Positions 49,401 through 62,923 of a DNA stretch of 64,000 bases are shown here, in pieces (the stretch's first letter is position 1; each line of letters begins with the position of its first letter). The DNA lies in NCBI RefSeq assembly GCF_051020765.1, contig NC_134934.1, positions 12,104,001-12,168,000 on the forward strand, read 5' to 3'. This stretch comes from Lasioglossum baleicum (taxonomy: Eukaryota; Arthropoda; Insecta; Hymenoptera; Halictidae). The position numbers were made by a program, and so were the translations under genes. Under the pieces are notes generated by a model that saw only the letters and a list, made by a program, of their open reading frames with translations, had not been told where the DNA came from and made no database searches.

Positions 49401-52400
49401 CGTGAATGAAGTAAAAACAGACGAGCAGATTGTAATAGGAATTTATTGCGCGAGGATTTCCTCTCACGTTCCACCTCTGTTATCGACGATGATAATTCGT
49501 GGTCAAAGAGAAGCTCAAGAGAAGTTCAAGAGAAGCACCAAGAAAAGCTGTTTCAACAAACCACCCCTTACTAACCCCAACGGTAACCATTCCACAAAGC
49601 GTTCCAGGCCGATCACCGATACCACCGACCCCAGAGCCAAAGAAAAGCATCAAGAAAACTGATACAAGGATCAACCCTGCGATCAGCGTATCTATCCCCA
49701 ATCAGCAATCAGAGGCGAGCGATTTGCGTCACGTCTAGGGCCAACTACCCCGAAGACGTTTCCAGTGCTCGGTCATACGATACATCAGTCTCTCGGCCAC
49801 CCTAGACAACCGAACGTTCCACCCCAAAAACGCGCGGTTCCATCAAGGCTGAAGTCGCAGTCGCCCATCGACTCCCATGATACGATAAAAAAGGATCTGC
49901 CGGACGCAGGAAGACCGCGGGGGTGTAAAAAGCCAGGCTGGTATACGTTGGGCCGAGCAGGCAACCCTCGACACGAATTCTACGTGCGTGGGAGATCCCG
50001 TAAGATCAGGATCCCCGGCTGTCTTAACCGGCAACACGCTGGATCCCCTCTTGGCAAGCCCAGAAGGTTACCATGACGACCAACACGTGACGTAACCACC
50101 CACCACCGTGCCCGCTGAAACAAATGAAGGCACGTCCTCCTTCGTATACCTCCTGGTCGCCACCTCCTGGCTCCTCGTCGTCCCTCTGCCCTCTGGCACG
50201 CTGTCCTCCTTCCGCGCTAGACTTTCCACCCCCTCTGCACCCCGCCACAGAAACTCTCTCAACCCTCTCGCCCTCTCTTGCGACCCAACCACCCCCCGGC
50301 TACCTCCCAGCCCCCGTCGCTCTTTGCCTTTGCGATTCCCAGCCTCTACTTGCGGGATCACCGCGAGCAAGTGGTCCAGAACGTGGGATGGAAGCTGGCG
50401 CAAAGGAAAGGACGAGGATGCTGCCAGGCGAAATTACAAGGACCTGTGCGCGCTAGGTCCTCGGCGAAACTCCCGGTATGAAGTCCTCGTTGCGGGGAAT
50501 ATGCTGCCCGTACGTACCGTCGGAAGTTTCTATTTTACGGGATCTGTTTCTCGAGGGCGTGCCGGATCCGTGGAATTTCGCGGCGCGATGGAGATCGAGG
50601 CTCTTGATGCTGGTCGTTCCCCGGGTTGCAAACGGGCTGCGCCCCGGTGGGGATGATCTGTTCTAGACCCTCCGCCGTACCGGATGCTACGAAAACGCGT
50701 TTCCCGATCTGCTCGGGTATTTCGGCCAGGAATTCGACGAGAATTGATGGACAACTTTGCGCTTTGCACGGGATTTTTAGCAACTCCGCTCTCAACAATC
50801 CCTAAGTAGCCGTTTTCTTCGTGGTGAACAATCTGCAATTTATTCCAGCAATTTATACATAACTATTCGTAAATGTTTTTTCATATTGTACTACATCTGC
50901 TTCACATCAATTATCTCGCCGCTCCTTATCCAGCCCTAATCGAATCCCCGAAAGTAAATACACCCCTATTCTTAGCAATAAGCAGCCCCCACCGCGGTGC
51001 CAGCCCACGATCTAATAAAACGCGACTATTCCGCGACACAGCGAGCGATAAAAAAGTTTCTCCATATGTTTTACGATCGAGCCACCCCCGGCGGTGTATT
51101 CAATCTTTCCGCCGGCTGCGTTGAAGGATTAGCCCCGCTAAGTCCTGCAGATCCGCGGTACTTTCATCTCCTTTATACCGTGGCTGGTTGGGGCTTGATT
51201 CCCCGCGAAGAAATCGCGCGAATTTAAGACGCACACGGGGAATACGGGGCTCCGGGTATTTCTCGCGGAATTCTGCGAGCCTCGCCTCCAGCGAAACTCC
51301 ACAAAGAGAATACTGGTTCAGGACAACGAGTGTTTGCTCGAGGGAGACAGGGATGGGAAGAAGTACAGGCTGATTCACAGTGTAACGGACCCAAAGACAG
51401 TGCCGCATTTTTTAACTACGCATAAGTGTCGGTGAAAAGATGGTGTTAAACCACACGGCCAAATATTGACTTACACGTATATATATTCCTGTTTCTTCGC
51501 GCACAACCCGTCTCCGCTGCATCGATGCCAATTTCTCGACAAGGAGTGATAGTGGTCCATTCGCCGACACTTAAATGTATGCGAAAGAATGCGGCAATGC
51601 CCACAACCCAGTGAATCGCCCTGTATTTCAAGGCGTACAGAAGCGGAACGAGAAAAAGGGGACGGCGATCGAGCAGAAGAACCGATGGACGAGTTTAATC
51701 AGCGACAACTGCGCGAGAATTCCGCTTCCCTTATCCCGACCTCGAATCACGAAGTTTGGGAAGAGGCGACGCGTCCCTCGCGCGGAAGAAATCGTGAGCG
51801 GAGGAGCTTCGAAGGTGGAATGAGATTCTCGGGGTTTGGCTTGCGGGGTGGAAAAGGTGGGCAGTCGAAGGAATCGGGATTCGGCAGGGTGGGATAAAAA
51901 AGGGAGACTCCTGGCCGTGGAACTAGGAAAACCTTTCCATCGCGAGGACTTCCGTTCACCCCGAACCACCCCCCGAGGGCTCTGTGATTCGAATTTCGAC
52001 CACGCGCCCTCTCGTTACGTATTCCCGGCGAAGGGCGCCGATGGAAGTCCGCCGGAAGCTAGGAAATGCCGAAGGAGAACGGCAAAGAGAATAGCGGGAG
52101 ACCGTAAAAAGAAGTCGTGAGAATCGAGGCGTGTTGCGAGCACGGAATTGAATCCTTCTTCGGGGCACGGCGACGAAGACGCTCCGTGCACGGGCCAGGG
52201 AATCAAAAGGGCGTCTTCCATCAAAGAAACTGGAACATTGTATCCGTTTCTTCCGAGTTCGCCACCCTCTCTCCACTTCTCCCCTTGCCTGGTTCTTCTT
52301 CTTCTTCGTCTTCCTGTCTGCTAGAGGTTTCGGTGAACGATGGTCCTAGTTTTACGCGAGGACACCGCGCGCGTGTTACTAGAACGTCAAAGGGCGCCTC

Positions 52401-52539
52401 GTAGTCTCTGGCTTGAAGAGTCTGTCGAACTTCGCCCAGGAAATAAGGGCCAGCACGGAGAGGGGAAATAAAAAGCGAATTTGTCTTCGTTTCGACGCGT
52501 TGTGAAATATTGGGCACGCTCCTGGCAACCGGAACGAAG
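49401..52539. other. Non-coding stretch; Pro/Ser/Lys-rich open frames at 49499-50076
   Basis: The frame 49499-49738 (GTG start, PIPPTPEPKK segment) and the frame 49765-50076 in another phase have a coding-like mix of residues but no ATG for the first, no splice signals and no known domain. 50080-50300 is C-rich. 50600-52450 is GC-rich and open on both strands. No gene is supported. Confidence 0.4.
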
Positions 52540-53085
52540 ATGAAGTCCCTGTTCGATTTCTTCGAGAAATTCTTCATCCTTCCTGCTGCTTTTTTGTGGA
52601 AGCTTGTGCAAATCCACGCTCCGATAGATCGATTCAACGAAATTAATCATGGAAGACGTCTTAATGTATGTGCGTTAAAATCGTTAAAGAAAGAAAGCAG
52701 TTCTTATTGCTCTTGCAATATCGACGAAGAAGAATTTTCTTTTGGTAGTTCAGTTACCAAGCAATATGGAAATGATTTAACGACGGAGTATCTTGGAATT
52801 CAATCTCTCGGTTCCTCGGTGGAAACACCATCGGCACAAAAATCTCGACTTCCCGACTCGTTCATCGGTTTCATCCCTTATCTCTCGGAACGGTGCACCC
52901 TCCACTCGAAAAATTGGCTTCCGCACTGTCGACCTGCTCTCTCCGTTTCCATCCCCCGATTCTCTCCGGCGGCGATCATCTATCTCAGGTACACATCGAC
53001 TGACGCCCGTGCGTCTCTCCGGGATCCATGGGGGTTGGTTTTCCTACCTGGCGTGTGGTACTTCCCTCCAGCGAAGCCCTCGTGA
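52540..53085 (+). other. Unexplained ATG open frame, 181 codons
   Basis: The frame starts MKSLFDFFEKFFILPAAFLW and stays open to 53085. The N-terminal part is amphipathic to hydrophobic, and the middle (GGAAATGATTTAACGACGG region) has moderate GC rather than the extreme GC of most long frames here. I recognise no family. An antisense frame (52221-52637) overlaps its start. By my estimate about one frame of this length is expected by chance in a window this size, so it is not called a gene. Confidence 0.12.
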
Positions 53086-55370
53086 ATCTACCTTACGGTG
53101 CGAGTAGTCGGACGATTTTTTTTCCCAGTGAAAGCGGCATCACCTGTGCCGTTTTCGGGATTACTTTTGTCGGTTTTCAACGGCGGCAGACACCCCTGTC
53201 GAGTGAAGAGCCGTGCCGGGGGTAGAATCGTAAATATCGACGCGACAGGGTGCGAGAGAGATAGGGAGAAGGAAAGAGAGAGAGAGAGAGGGTAGGTCGA
53301 CGCCGGAAAGAGCACGGGGTACGTCCCGGGACAATGGGGAAACAGCGTTATTGGCTTTTCAAAATGGTATTTACCGAAAATAACCAATTTGAAGGGATAA
53401 TGCCGCGACCGGCGACACCCGGGACACAAACGTTCCCGTCAGACCCTCCCCGACACACCACCCCTTCGAAGCAACCCTCCCAGCTAACCACCAACCCTCA
53501 ACATCGGGCGACGTTGCATCGACGTGCATCCACTTCGATCGTCTACGCTCGGTGCTAATTATTTCGCGATTAATTGGAATCCGGAGGGTTCGACTCGTGC
53601 GCGATCCGTTTCCCTCGAACCTGCTTCCCTTAAACCCCCTTCGCTGAATGTCAAGAGAACAAGGTACACCGGGATCATCCGGGTTTTGTCACGGGGAGCC
53701 TCTGTGATTCCATTCAGATCGCGGTTTGCGTATTTTGGGAGAAAGTGCTATTATGGTGTCCGGGGTTTCTTAATTGTTAACTCATTTTTCTTTATTTGGA
53801 TTAGGTGGTTCTTTGAGATACTGCGGCTGTTTGTTCATACACTGTTCCCAGGATTTTTAAACATTTTCTTCAATTCTACGGTAATGCACCGTTAATTGTC
53901 CTACGTTCGGGGGTCAGCAATGAAATTTTTTTGCATCGTAGTGTTATATTGTATTTATTGTCTTTCTTCATCTACTGACCTAATCCTTTAATGCAATCAA
54001 AAATTGTCTATAGAATAACAAAAATGACTACGCTAAAATGAGTACTAGTACCTTGGAAAAGTTCTGTCTCGCGGTCTTTAAACGAGGCGTACGGTGAGAA
54101 GGTCACGGGTACCATGGGCTGCGTCGTCAAAGAAAGAACACGCTAAGACAATCTCGATTCCCGGCGGCGTGGTGGCGGGGGTCTAGTAATCCCGCGAGTT
54201 CCGCGTCGTTCCCGAAAGGCTTTTCTCGGACGCGTAAGAAAGCTCAAGAAACGAAGCCGGGGGTTGTGCGGGGAGTGTCGAGGGGTTAGATGAAGAAGCA
54301 ACGGGGGCAGAGCCACGTGAAAATCTCCGCGGTGCGCGACGGCGCGAGAAACCGTGGCTCGCTAAGCGAGGAGGAAACAGGCTGAGAGGGGCGAGAGACG
54401 CGAGCAAGACGGAAAAGGGGCTGAGAGAAAAGTGAGAACGAGAGAAAGAGGGCTCAAGGTAAACCTCCCCCCTCCCTGGAGGCGACGGCCTTGAACTACA
54501 TTTTTAATTGCGACTTCCTCGCGTGCCCCCCACCGCCGCGGCTCTCCTCCAGACGATAAAAACAAAAGAGAAACAGTTTTCCGTCGACGGTGCCGCCGCC
54601 AGCGGCCCACCCCCGACACCTTTCGCCCCGTTAACCCCCTCCAGAGCCGCGTTACCAACGGGGGCCAACTTCTGCCACCCCCCTTTTCTCTTCCGCTCTT
54701 CCCAGAGCACCACCTCCTTCTCCGCCACGCTGCCACCCCTAGCGCACCACCGCCGCCACCGTCTCCACCGACGACGACCTCCACCCCCTTTTCTCCGTGC
54801 AACAAGTAGCGCGTTCATTTAAGACGTGTCGGCGTTCTTTTGTTCGTTTTAAAAAGCCGAAGCACCGGTGAACTTCCGCTTCCACCGGGAGACGCGCACC
54901 CCCCCCCCCTCGACACCATCCCCGACGGAAAACCCACTTCCTTGCAAGAACTCGCGGGAGACGACTTCTCCGCCTCTTAGTTTCGTTAGGCGGACGTTGC
55001 TCCTTCAAACTTCTTCGTTGACACCCTCGCTGCCCCCGTGTTTCATACTTCTTTTGTGGGTCGTAGAAATTTTAACAGATTGTGAACGGGAAACGCACAC
55101 TTCCGAACAAACGTTTCTAGTTTCGTTTGCTCCTTCTTGGCAGACACATTAAGATTTTCAACTGCAACTACAGTAAAATTGAATGATCTATTGGCGTGTG
55201 TGGTTTTAAATACCAATAATGTAGACCATATGAACGCAACAAAGTAAAAATCCACAAGAAATACCTCTTGCCACACTGACCGCGTTTCCACCAAGAAAGC
55301 AAGACCCGATAGAAAGATCATCGTGACAAGCCCCAGGGTCGCAAGAGGAAGCCTTTCGGTAGTGAAAGGG
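53086..55370. other. Non-coding stretch
   Basis: (AG)8 at about 53275-53290, an AT-rich interval at 53740-54060, then a strongly GC-rich interval (54150-55060) with C-rich plus strand, a run of ten C near 54900 and frames on both strands that encode Pro/Arg/Gly low complexity. No gene was recognised. Confidence 0.5.
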
Positions 55371-55410
55371 TATAAAAGAAAGCGCGTAGACAGCGTAGAA
55401 GGCAGGTCAG
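55371..55410 (+). promoter_or_regulatory. Possible core promoter: TATAAAAG plus downstream TCAG
   Basis: TATAAAAG at 55371-55378 is a strong TATA box in a GC-rich setting. A TCAG at 55407-55410 is a possible initiator about 37 bp downstream, slightly farther than usual. The next ATG frame encodes only a basic 59-64-residue peptide with no domain. Candidate only. Confidence 0.25.
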
Positions 55411-57783
55411 GTTGCCTTTTCCCCGGCATATGGCTGCCACCGGGTATATCCGCCTAGTTAGCGTGCGCGCGCGAGCGCTCGTACACACACGGTCGCCAGG
55501 GTACGGTCGTGAAAAAAGAAAAAAGAAAATGCGCGCGCGGCGTATACAAACTTCACGATGGAAACGGATGCGAGAACGGTCCCAGCATCCCATTCAGATC
55601 CATTGAATGGACCACCTCGCTTCGTTAACCAGTCTGTCGCATTTTTTACCCATCACCTATATACACCCGTTGCAAGGGCCAACCCTTTTTCTCGCAATTT
55701 GAATACATTGTACCCTCGGCCGACATACATATGTATATCCGACCGATACTTTCGGCATCCCTCCTCCCCCCGTTCCTCACCTAACCCCTTCGGCAACCAT
55801 GCGTCTCAGTCTATTTCGCGTGGTGTGTTTCCGCGCGGCAACGTTTCGATTCCCTCTCTCGCACTATCGTGCCTTCTACCTGGATAACCCGACGGGGGGT
55901 TTTGTTGTAGCTTGACCGAGTTTCTCTTCCTTCAACCCCCTCAGCTCCCGCCAAACCCCCTCCCGGTCCTAGTCAGGGAACCCTCGATACGACCCTCTGC
56001 GGGACGATCTTCGACGGAACGCACACGTACCTACACAAGCGTCCGCGGTATACAATGCGTCTGATTTTGATTTATATGACGCGACCGACAGCTCGATTCG
56101 GCGAATCACCGGCGACCGAAGGGTGCACCGCGACGGAAATTATAAATTCATGTCCCCCGGAACCCGCGCGGATGCGAGATCGTTCCGCTCCGGGCGATTT
56201 GCGTTTCGATCCCGCGAATCCCCGTGTCTTCCTCGGCTCCCCAACCCCATAACCGAAACCGTTCGCGATACATGCTGACTAGATGGCTCGTTGCAACTCC
56301 CCGGTCCACCATTTTCTATGCGACATTGTCCTGTTGATCGGCCCTCCGATGATTCGAGCGGAAATGGGTGAATGCTCGATTGAGGGATCACGAGGTGATC
56401 GGGTTTTCAGCTGGAGATAATACGTGAATCGGGATTTTCGGTAATCCTATTTTGCGGTAAATTGTGCCCATTTGACGTGGAGAGGTTCATGAAATCAATG
56501 TTAGTACGGAGATCGTTTTGGGGTGTTTGGAGGATACGATTATTTACGCTATCGGTTATAAGTGGACTTTGGATTTTTCGTCTAGCCAGGCAGACAACTA
56601 TCTTTTAACCTTAGCTGGCCGGCATTTATTTATCCTCTGGTTAATTCGGATAACACATTCTAGTGTATTATGAAATGTATCTCAACACAACATTATTCAA
56701 CAGCACAGTTTCGAAAGCATAAAATCAAGAAAATGAACTATTCTTTGTGCACCCTTAGATACCTTCAAGCGCAAAGAGCAAACTCACACAAATTGTGCTT
56801 CACAGCTCAAACCTCGGCTGCCGCAATTTGCAATCGCCCCGTGGGCATCGCTTCATAGAAAATTAGGGTGTTTTCCAGGTGGTCCCGGACGTCTCCTTTG
56901 TCTTGTAAATAATTAATGCAAAAGGTGTAACTTTCTCGTATCCGCGTCGCTAATAATTCCACAGTGAGTCGCGTAACATCCGCGTCAGGGAGGGTCGGAT
57001 TCCCTCAAAGATAGACGGAAACGTCGTCGTCGTCGTCGTCAGGAGAGATAGAATTGAGCGAGAGAGAGAGAGAGATAGAGGGAGAGCGACTTGAGTTCCA
57101 TGTCATCGAGAGGCGAAACGCGGAAACACGCTTCGAAATTAACCGCGTACATAATTCCGCGCGTCGACTCGACGTCGTGGGATCTGATTTGGCCTGATTT
57201 GTCCCTATAGACGAACGGGCGAGCGTAATTCTGCCCGTCCCCTCTCCCCGGCCTGTCCTGCGTCTTGTCCCAGGGTCTATATGCATGCCTCTCTCGCCTA
57301 GCTCCTCGCGTCTTGCCGAGGGGCGCAGTTTCCATCAATAACTGATACTCGTCGTCTACCCAGCTAAGAAGCCTGAGAGCGTGCAGCACCCTCCTGACAC
57401 ACATAAGCGGAAGCGGCACGGCTAAATGGAGGCACCGCCGCGCTCTGTCGCCGCACCGATTCCAGATTCCACAGGCCGGATGCACTTTGTGCTGCGGCGA
57501 GACGTAATTTTACTGATGGCTCACGTACCCGCGCTGCCATCGCGCCTGCTCGCCCTCATATTGAATAATTGCAGCATTAGGCGACGCGGTCGACGGGAAA
57601 AATCTCCTCTCCTACCCCTTGCCGCGCAACGTTCTGTCAACCTCGAATAGTCTCAGCGAGAGACAAATATTAGCTCGTCTAACATGAAGCGTCAGTCCTC
57701 ACATTGGATCTGCAGTTTTATCGTTCGAATGATTTTTGATTGAATATTGACACATTCGCACTGGATAGCGTGTTTAGACGTTT
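55411..57783. other. Non-coding stretch
   Basis: GC-rich to 56320, AT-rich at 56640-56860, GC-rich after. TTAACCTTAGCTGGCCGGC near 56606 resembles a lone TTAA-element end. (CGT)6 lies at 57022-57039 and (AG)7 at 57061-57074. No gene was recognised. Confidence 0.5.
57022..57039. repeat. (CGT)6 microsatellite
   Basis: Six CGT units. The poly-Asp peptide seen on the minus strand here is a by-product of this repeat. Confidence 0.9.
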
Positions 57784-57964
57784 TTAAATTCTTCGCACTT
57801 CTTCGCGACAACAGTTTATACAACCTCTGTGTACACCCATTATCGCGTACACTGTCATGTTATCGAGCAGTGAAGTCACCGAAAAGACGACGAACTAAAC
57901 GAACACCGATCGAATCGGCGAAGTCAGCTCGGTTAGAACGAGTTCGTAGATCGCGAAGGGTTAA
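57784..57964. mobile_element. Possible old TTAA-type MITE
   Basis: TTAA at 57784-57787 and 57961-57964. The inner ends ATTCTTCGCACTT and, inverted, CCCTTCGCGATCT match at about eight of thirteen bases. The TTAACCCTTCGC end is shared with other lone ends in the window. Weak; it could be chance. Confidence 0.25.
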
Positions 57965-59743
57965 AAGCGTTCCTTCGCTTACCCGCAGCGTTCTGCAGCA
58001 TATCAAATTTCCATAACCGAAGCAGATTCAGCTCGCACCGCTATTGAAGTCTCCGACTTCGGGATCGCAGCTAGCAGACACACTCGGGCGGAGCTGGAAC
58101 AGAAAAGAGTGGAGATCGTTGGATCCTTCAAACTCCTCGATAACTCTTTTCACCCTGGCGCGTCACCCTCGAAAAGACGCGACGAGGTTGCTGTGAGAAA
58201 GACAGAATAAAAAAAGAAAGATCTGTAGCAGGACGCGCATGTGAAACGTCGCTAATAGCGAAGGATACATCTCGACCGTCGGATCCACCCCAGGAAAGGG
58301 TTGCACGGGGATGAAAGGGCCACAGGGGAAGAGAAACGTCGCGGCGCGCGGAGAGACAGGAAGCTGGGACTTTAGAAATTTGAGATAAGACCCTCTTTGT
58401 CGCCCGAGACGAAGAGTTTCCACGTAACCCTTTACCTTGCACCCGTCGCAGGCTGGGGAAACCCCCTTTTCTACTAGCCACGCCGCGCACCCCTGTCTGC
58501 CCTTTTCCATTTGGAAATTCGGTGTACGTGACGCTTCCATCCTGAAGCGTCGTTTCACGCGAACCGTTCTTCTCTCGTCCTCCTGTCTACCTTAAATCAC
58601 CTTTTAAAGGGCTCCTGAAATATTCCCATGATGTACCCGGGGCACCGACGCCGTCCCCGCGGAATTCAACTGAATTCAATCCCTCAACGAGATTTTAATT
58701 ATTACTAACAAGGTCCCGCCTTTTGCGGATAAACGATTACGGATCGCCGCGCTCGCGAACGACTCGGTAAATGATTGACTCGCTCACGATCAGTCCGACC
58801 ATTATTGAATCTTCCGAGTCCGTAGAATGTTATGCACACGCACAGTATTTTTCCTAGGATGATTTATTGTCTGGTTGATGATTTGGCGCTAGAGTCTTTC
58901 ATAAAAATGATAAATATCAATTTGCTGAAATTTGACGCGATTTTATTGTATATGGATGAATTAAATGAATGAATTAAATGAAGAAATTAAGTATTAATTA
59001 AATGACGATTCCTGGCACTGTTCGTCAAACCAGATATGTACATTGAAATGTTAGATGACCTGGAGATGCACTGTCACAACAGGTTGCAAAGCGTGAACAA
59101 TTCGGAAGAAGAACGGCCCCGTCGCGGAATTCAGTCTCTGTAATAAATTCACGGCGAAAGTTCGCGCGGAGTAAAAGTAAAAGACCGTGGGATGGTCGCC
59201 TGTCTGAGAGAGCAACGGGGGTAGCTGCGAGAGAAAAGGGGTCGGAAGAAATGGCGGTAAAGAAAGTAAACGTTACCACGTGCTAAGAGCCTGCTCGGCG
59301 AACGAGTCCGCTTAAATAACGAGTCGCGCGCGCGGAATCCCGGTGAATAGCGCAAAGTAGTTAGGAAAATGTCTTACTTAAGAGAAAGTTCGTCGACACC
59401 GGGCTGGGTGCGGGGGTGGCATGGAGGGCGGCCGGGATCGTTGCGACGACCCTGGCCCAGAAACAAAAGCGAGAAGAAGCTTGTGAATAATTCAACTGCG
59501 CGGGAAATGAGGAAAGAGTTCGCTGAAAAGTTTCTTCCGCGTGGAATTTTACGCGCCCCGCTTTTCTTTGATCGCCTTGCCCTTGAAAACTCCAAAGAAA
59601 CCTGCCGACGAGGGTGGCTGCGATTCAACCTCGCATGGAACGGGTTAAAGACGGCCTGTTAATACTTTCTGTTCGTTCTGTTGATGTTGAGAGATCGATT
59701 TACTGGGAATATTGATGTTCTCACTCTTACAGGCATTTTTTAT
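57965..59743. other. Non-coding stretch
   Basis: GC-rich to 58650 and 59090-59660, AT-rich between. A 13-bp unit GAATTAAATGAA(T/G) is tandemly doubled near 58958-58983. No gene was recognised. Confidence 0.5.
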
Positions 59744-59860
59744 TATAACCCTTTGCACTCGAAGCTGCTTTAACTCCTAAATCGAAACATTTCCTCTGAC
59801 TTGGAATATTTTCATTGTACATGATTTATTTCATTTTATGCATATGAAATTTATCACTAT
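59744..59860. mobile_element. TTAA-type MITE fragment, copy 2
   Basis: Starts ATAACCCTTTGCACTCGAAG, where the flanking TTAA is degraded to ATAA. It aligns over about 115 bp with the left half of 4827-5035, sharing ACATTTCCTC(C/T)GAC, TTCAT/TTCCAT and ATGAA.AT. No right end was found. Divergence is substantial, so both copies are old. Confidence 0.5.
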
Positions 59861-62800
59861 TGACAACACTAACATTTTTATCCATTTCTATACGCACACT
59901 TTTAGAATATAATTAAAGTTTTAAAATCATTGAACTTTATTAAGGACAGAAATCGTTTTCCACAATATGAACAAACGTAGTCAAACAAGGGGAGATCGGA
60001 GCAGATTAAGAAGCCTTCCACACCGGTTCCCTCACAGCAGCCCCCCACGGTTCCCGAAAAACCGTCTAAAAGATCCAACTAATAAGACGGAGCTACAAAA
60101 GGCCAGGGCAACCGCCCTTCCAGCACGTGGTCAAAGACAAAGGCTGGGGCCATCTGGGTATATCATGTCATCGCGCTAATGAGAAGCGATCGCAGTTTCG
60201 AAATGAATGAATGCGGTCCACGGAAACTGGGGGGGTTGAAAGGGGGTGGTGGAGCGACGTCGACCTCCCGAGGTCCATGGAACGACCGATCGACTTTGCA
60301 GCACGCATGGCTGTCATTTGACGAAAGGACGCGTACGTCGATGGAACAAAAGCGAGCTGGGAGAGAGAAAACTGAACAGCCAGAAAGAGAAAGAGGGAGG
60401 AAGAAAGGAGAGAAAAAGAGAGAGAGAGAGTGATGACGGGTCAGCCAAGAGGGAAGAGACTCGCGGACAGAGAAAAAGCTCGAGGAATAACAAAGCTACG
60501 GGTAGTTCCCACAAAGGCAAAGCCTGACCTTCCACCCTGCCCTCTCTCCCTCTCCCAGTTGGTGCCCCTCCTTCCCGCTGGTCGTTGCACCCCCACGCAC
60601 CCTGTCTCGCGTTCTGTCGCTCCGCTGAAACAATACCGACGACGGTAAAACAAAGAAGTAAACAGGGAAAAAAGACGACAAAAGGCGGCCGTTTGAATCC
60701 GTAATTTGCCCCCGCGTACCCCTTTGTTTTACGGAGCCGCGTGGTGCCCTCTTGGCCCCCTCCAGAACCCTCCGGCCCGGCAGTTGCCATCCATTCGACG
60801 CTCACTGCCATCTCCAACCCTCTCCTTCCAATCTCTCTCTCTCTCTCTCCCTCTTTCTTTCTCGTTCTTGCTGCGTCCCCTCCCCTACGGCAAACGAAAT
60901 CGCGAATTTTACGGTGCCGTTGCACCGCTTGTCGAGCGAAACCCTTTCTTCTCCCTTGCCCGCGAACCACGTCGCCGACTTTGAGGTAGGTCCTGGAGAA
61001 CGTTTTCTCTATTTTCCGGGTGGGGAGGAAGTCGCGGGTTCCGATCCACCCTGTGAAGGGTTTTTGGTGCGTAAAATTGTATTTTGAAATGGGAACGGCG
61101 TAACGGAGGGCACTCGTCGAAAGTCGGAATATTGTTGTGATTGTAAAGCCGATCCTCGACGATGGGGTAAATATCGGGGCTGAATGGTTTTAACTTTTTC
61201 AGGCTCCACCAGAGCGTCCCGGAATCTGATATTTCGTCTGCTTCTAATTGTTCCCGGGTCCTCTTTGACGAGGGTACACACTCCTCTGGAGGACTACCCT
61301 TGTCGACTGGACAAAAATTGGGAGACTCGGTTTGCGGATAATTTAATGGAGGAGAATGTGCATGTTCTGTCTTTGAATAGTACTATTTAGTATCCTTTTT
61401 AGTGTACTTCACTACTGTTTATTGAATAATGGTAGCGAAACATCGTCTGAAAGCGCTCAAACATTTTATGTCAATATACACATTATATTATTTTCTTTCC
61501 AATACAATTGAGGATAAAACAATAATGATTATCACTTGACAGTGTAACAAAGAGGATCTTGCTCTTCCTTTCTGTGTATCCTCCTGACGCCATTATACAC
61601 CGTAGCACAATTTATTCGTGTTCCACAGACGCAAGTAGGCCAATCATTATTTCATCGAAATACTCCACAAATCCGTTTAATATTGCATTCGATTCTGTTG
61701 CTTCGGAAACAATGAGCGATAATCGAGAAACGTTGTCCCTCCAGCCGGCTATTTCTAGTCGATTAATTGGCTCTGTTCCCAGACAGCCTGCTTTACCCTT
61801 CTGCGAAATGTCAAATATAGAGGGAGAGATGGAACGAAAATATAAAGTTCGCGGTTCGAACGTGTAAACGTGGTATTTCGCCGGTAACCTGACAACGAAC
61901 GTGACGTTCTTCAATCATTTAGGTGAATTGGAGGGCTGCGGATCAAGTTCCATGCGGTCCAAGGGAGATTATGGCTGCAGCCATTTTCGGACACCGTGAG
62001 GACGAACACCTGCGAAATTCATTTGTTTTTGTGGTCGAATAATCGGAAAGGTTTTCATTAATAGTTTTACTGCGTTCTTACGTGCAAACAATGAAGCTAT
62101 AATTTATTTAGTTCATGGAAATATTACAAATAAAGATTGTTTCCTAATTTGGTTGGATAATTCCGGTTGTTGTTTAGCAAACGGAAGAATGTAGAATGGG
62201 ATGGTTAGTTGACTCAAGCACCTCCGAATTAATTGAGGGAGATTTAAATTTAAATAGGACAATAATTGAATCTTTATAGCGCCATTAAGCCGCCAACGGT
62301 TCTCAATTACTACGTGCTAAATGAAATCTCCCCTACAGTAACGCGGGAGCGTCGTGTAGAACGGTCAAACTGCAACGTTGAAGCTTCAAGTACTCTATAA
62401 CGCGATTTAATAAACGTCGAAGAACTAAATGGCGGCTTTGTATCGTCGTAGGAAATTTACGAACACCAATTTTCCAATTTATATATTTTGACATTCCAAG
62501 CTATTTCAACATTATAATATTCACGTTTAGGAAGTCTAAAGTTATTTATTCTTCAACGAAATCTCCATTCTCATCGCTTTTGTGCAACAAACGCTAAATT
62601 GCTCAGTTTACAGAACGACTTTTGTCAACTCCTCCCGAAACAATTAACCACCGCTCTTCCCAAGACCGCCGCACAATAAACCATTTAATTGTCCAAACTT
62701 CCACCATTACCAAAGCACCGACCATAAGAAACCGAGTAAAACCATCGCCCGCGCCGTCCAAAGATTAAAAAACATTTATTCCCGCAGGCGATCGTTGGGA

Positions 62801-62923
62801 TTCTCGCCGAAATAAACCGCCACAATAGATTCTTCGCATTTGGGATTCATCGTTCGAACGGAATTTCGCGTCGGGGTTCTCGAGCACCGCCGAAACGAGA
62901 TCTCGAATCGCCCGGGCGGTTTC
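59861..62923. other. Non-coding stretch
   Basis: GC-rich at 59990-61080, with purine-rich 60360-60430, (TC)8 near 60833-60849 and overlapping frames on both strands; AT-rich after 61380. A perfect 14-bp palindrome ATGGCTGCAGCCAT lies at 61971-61984. No gene was recognised. Confidence 0.5.

Noticed and set aside
49499..49738. Pro/Ser/Lys-rich frame that looks protein-like
   Set aside because: GTG start, no splice signals at either end, and the next open stretch is in a different phase.
60314..60970. Minus-strand 218-codon frame
   Set aside because: GTG start, crosses GA/TC repeats (Ser/Leu run) and overlaps several plus-strand frames.
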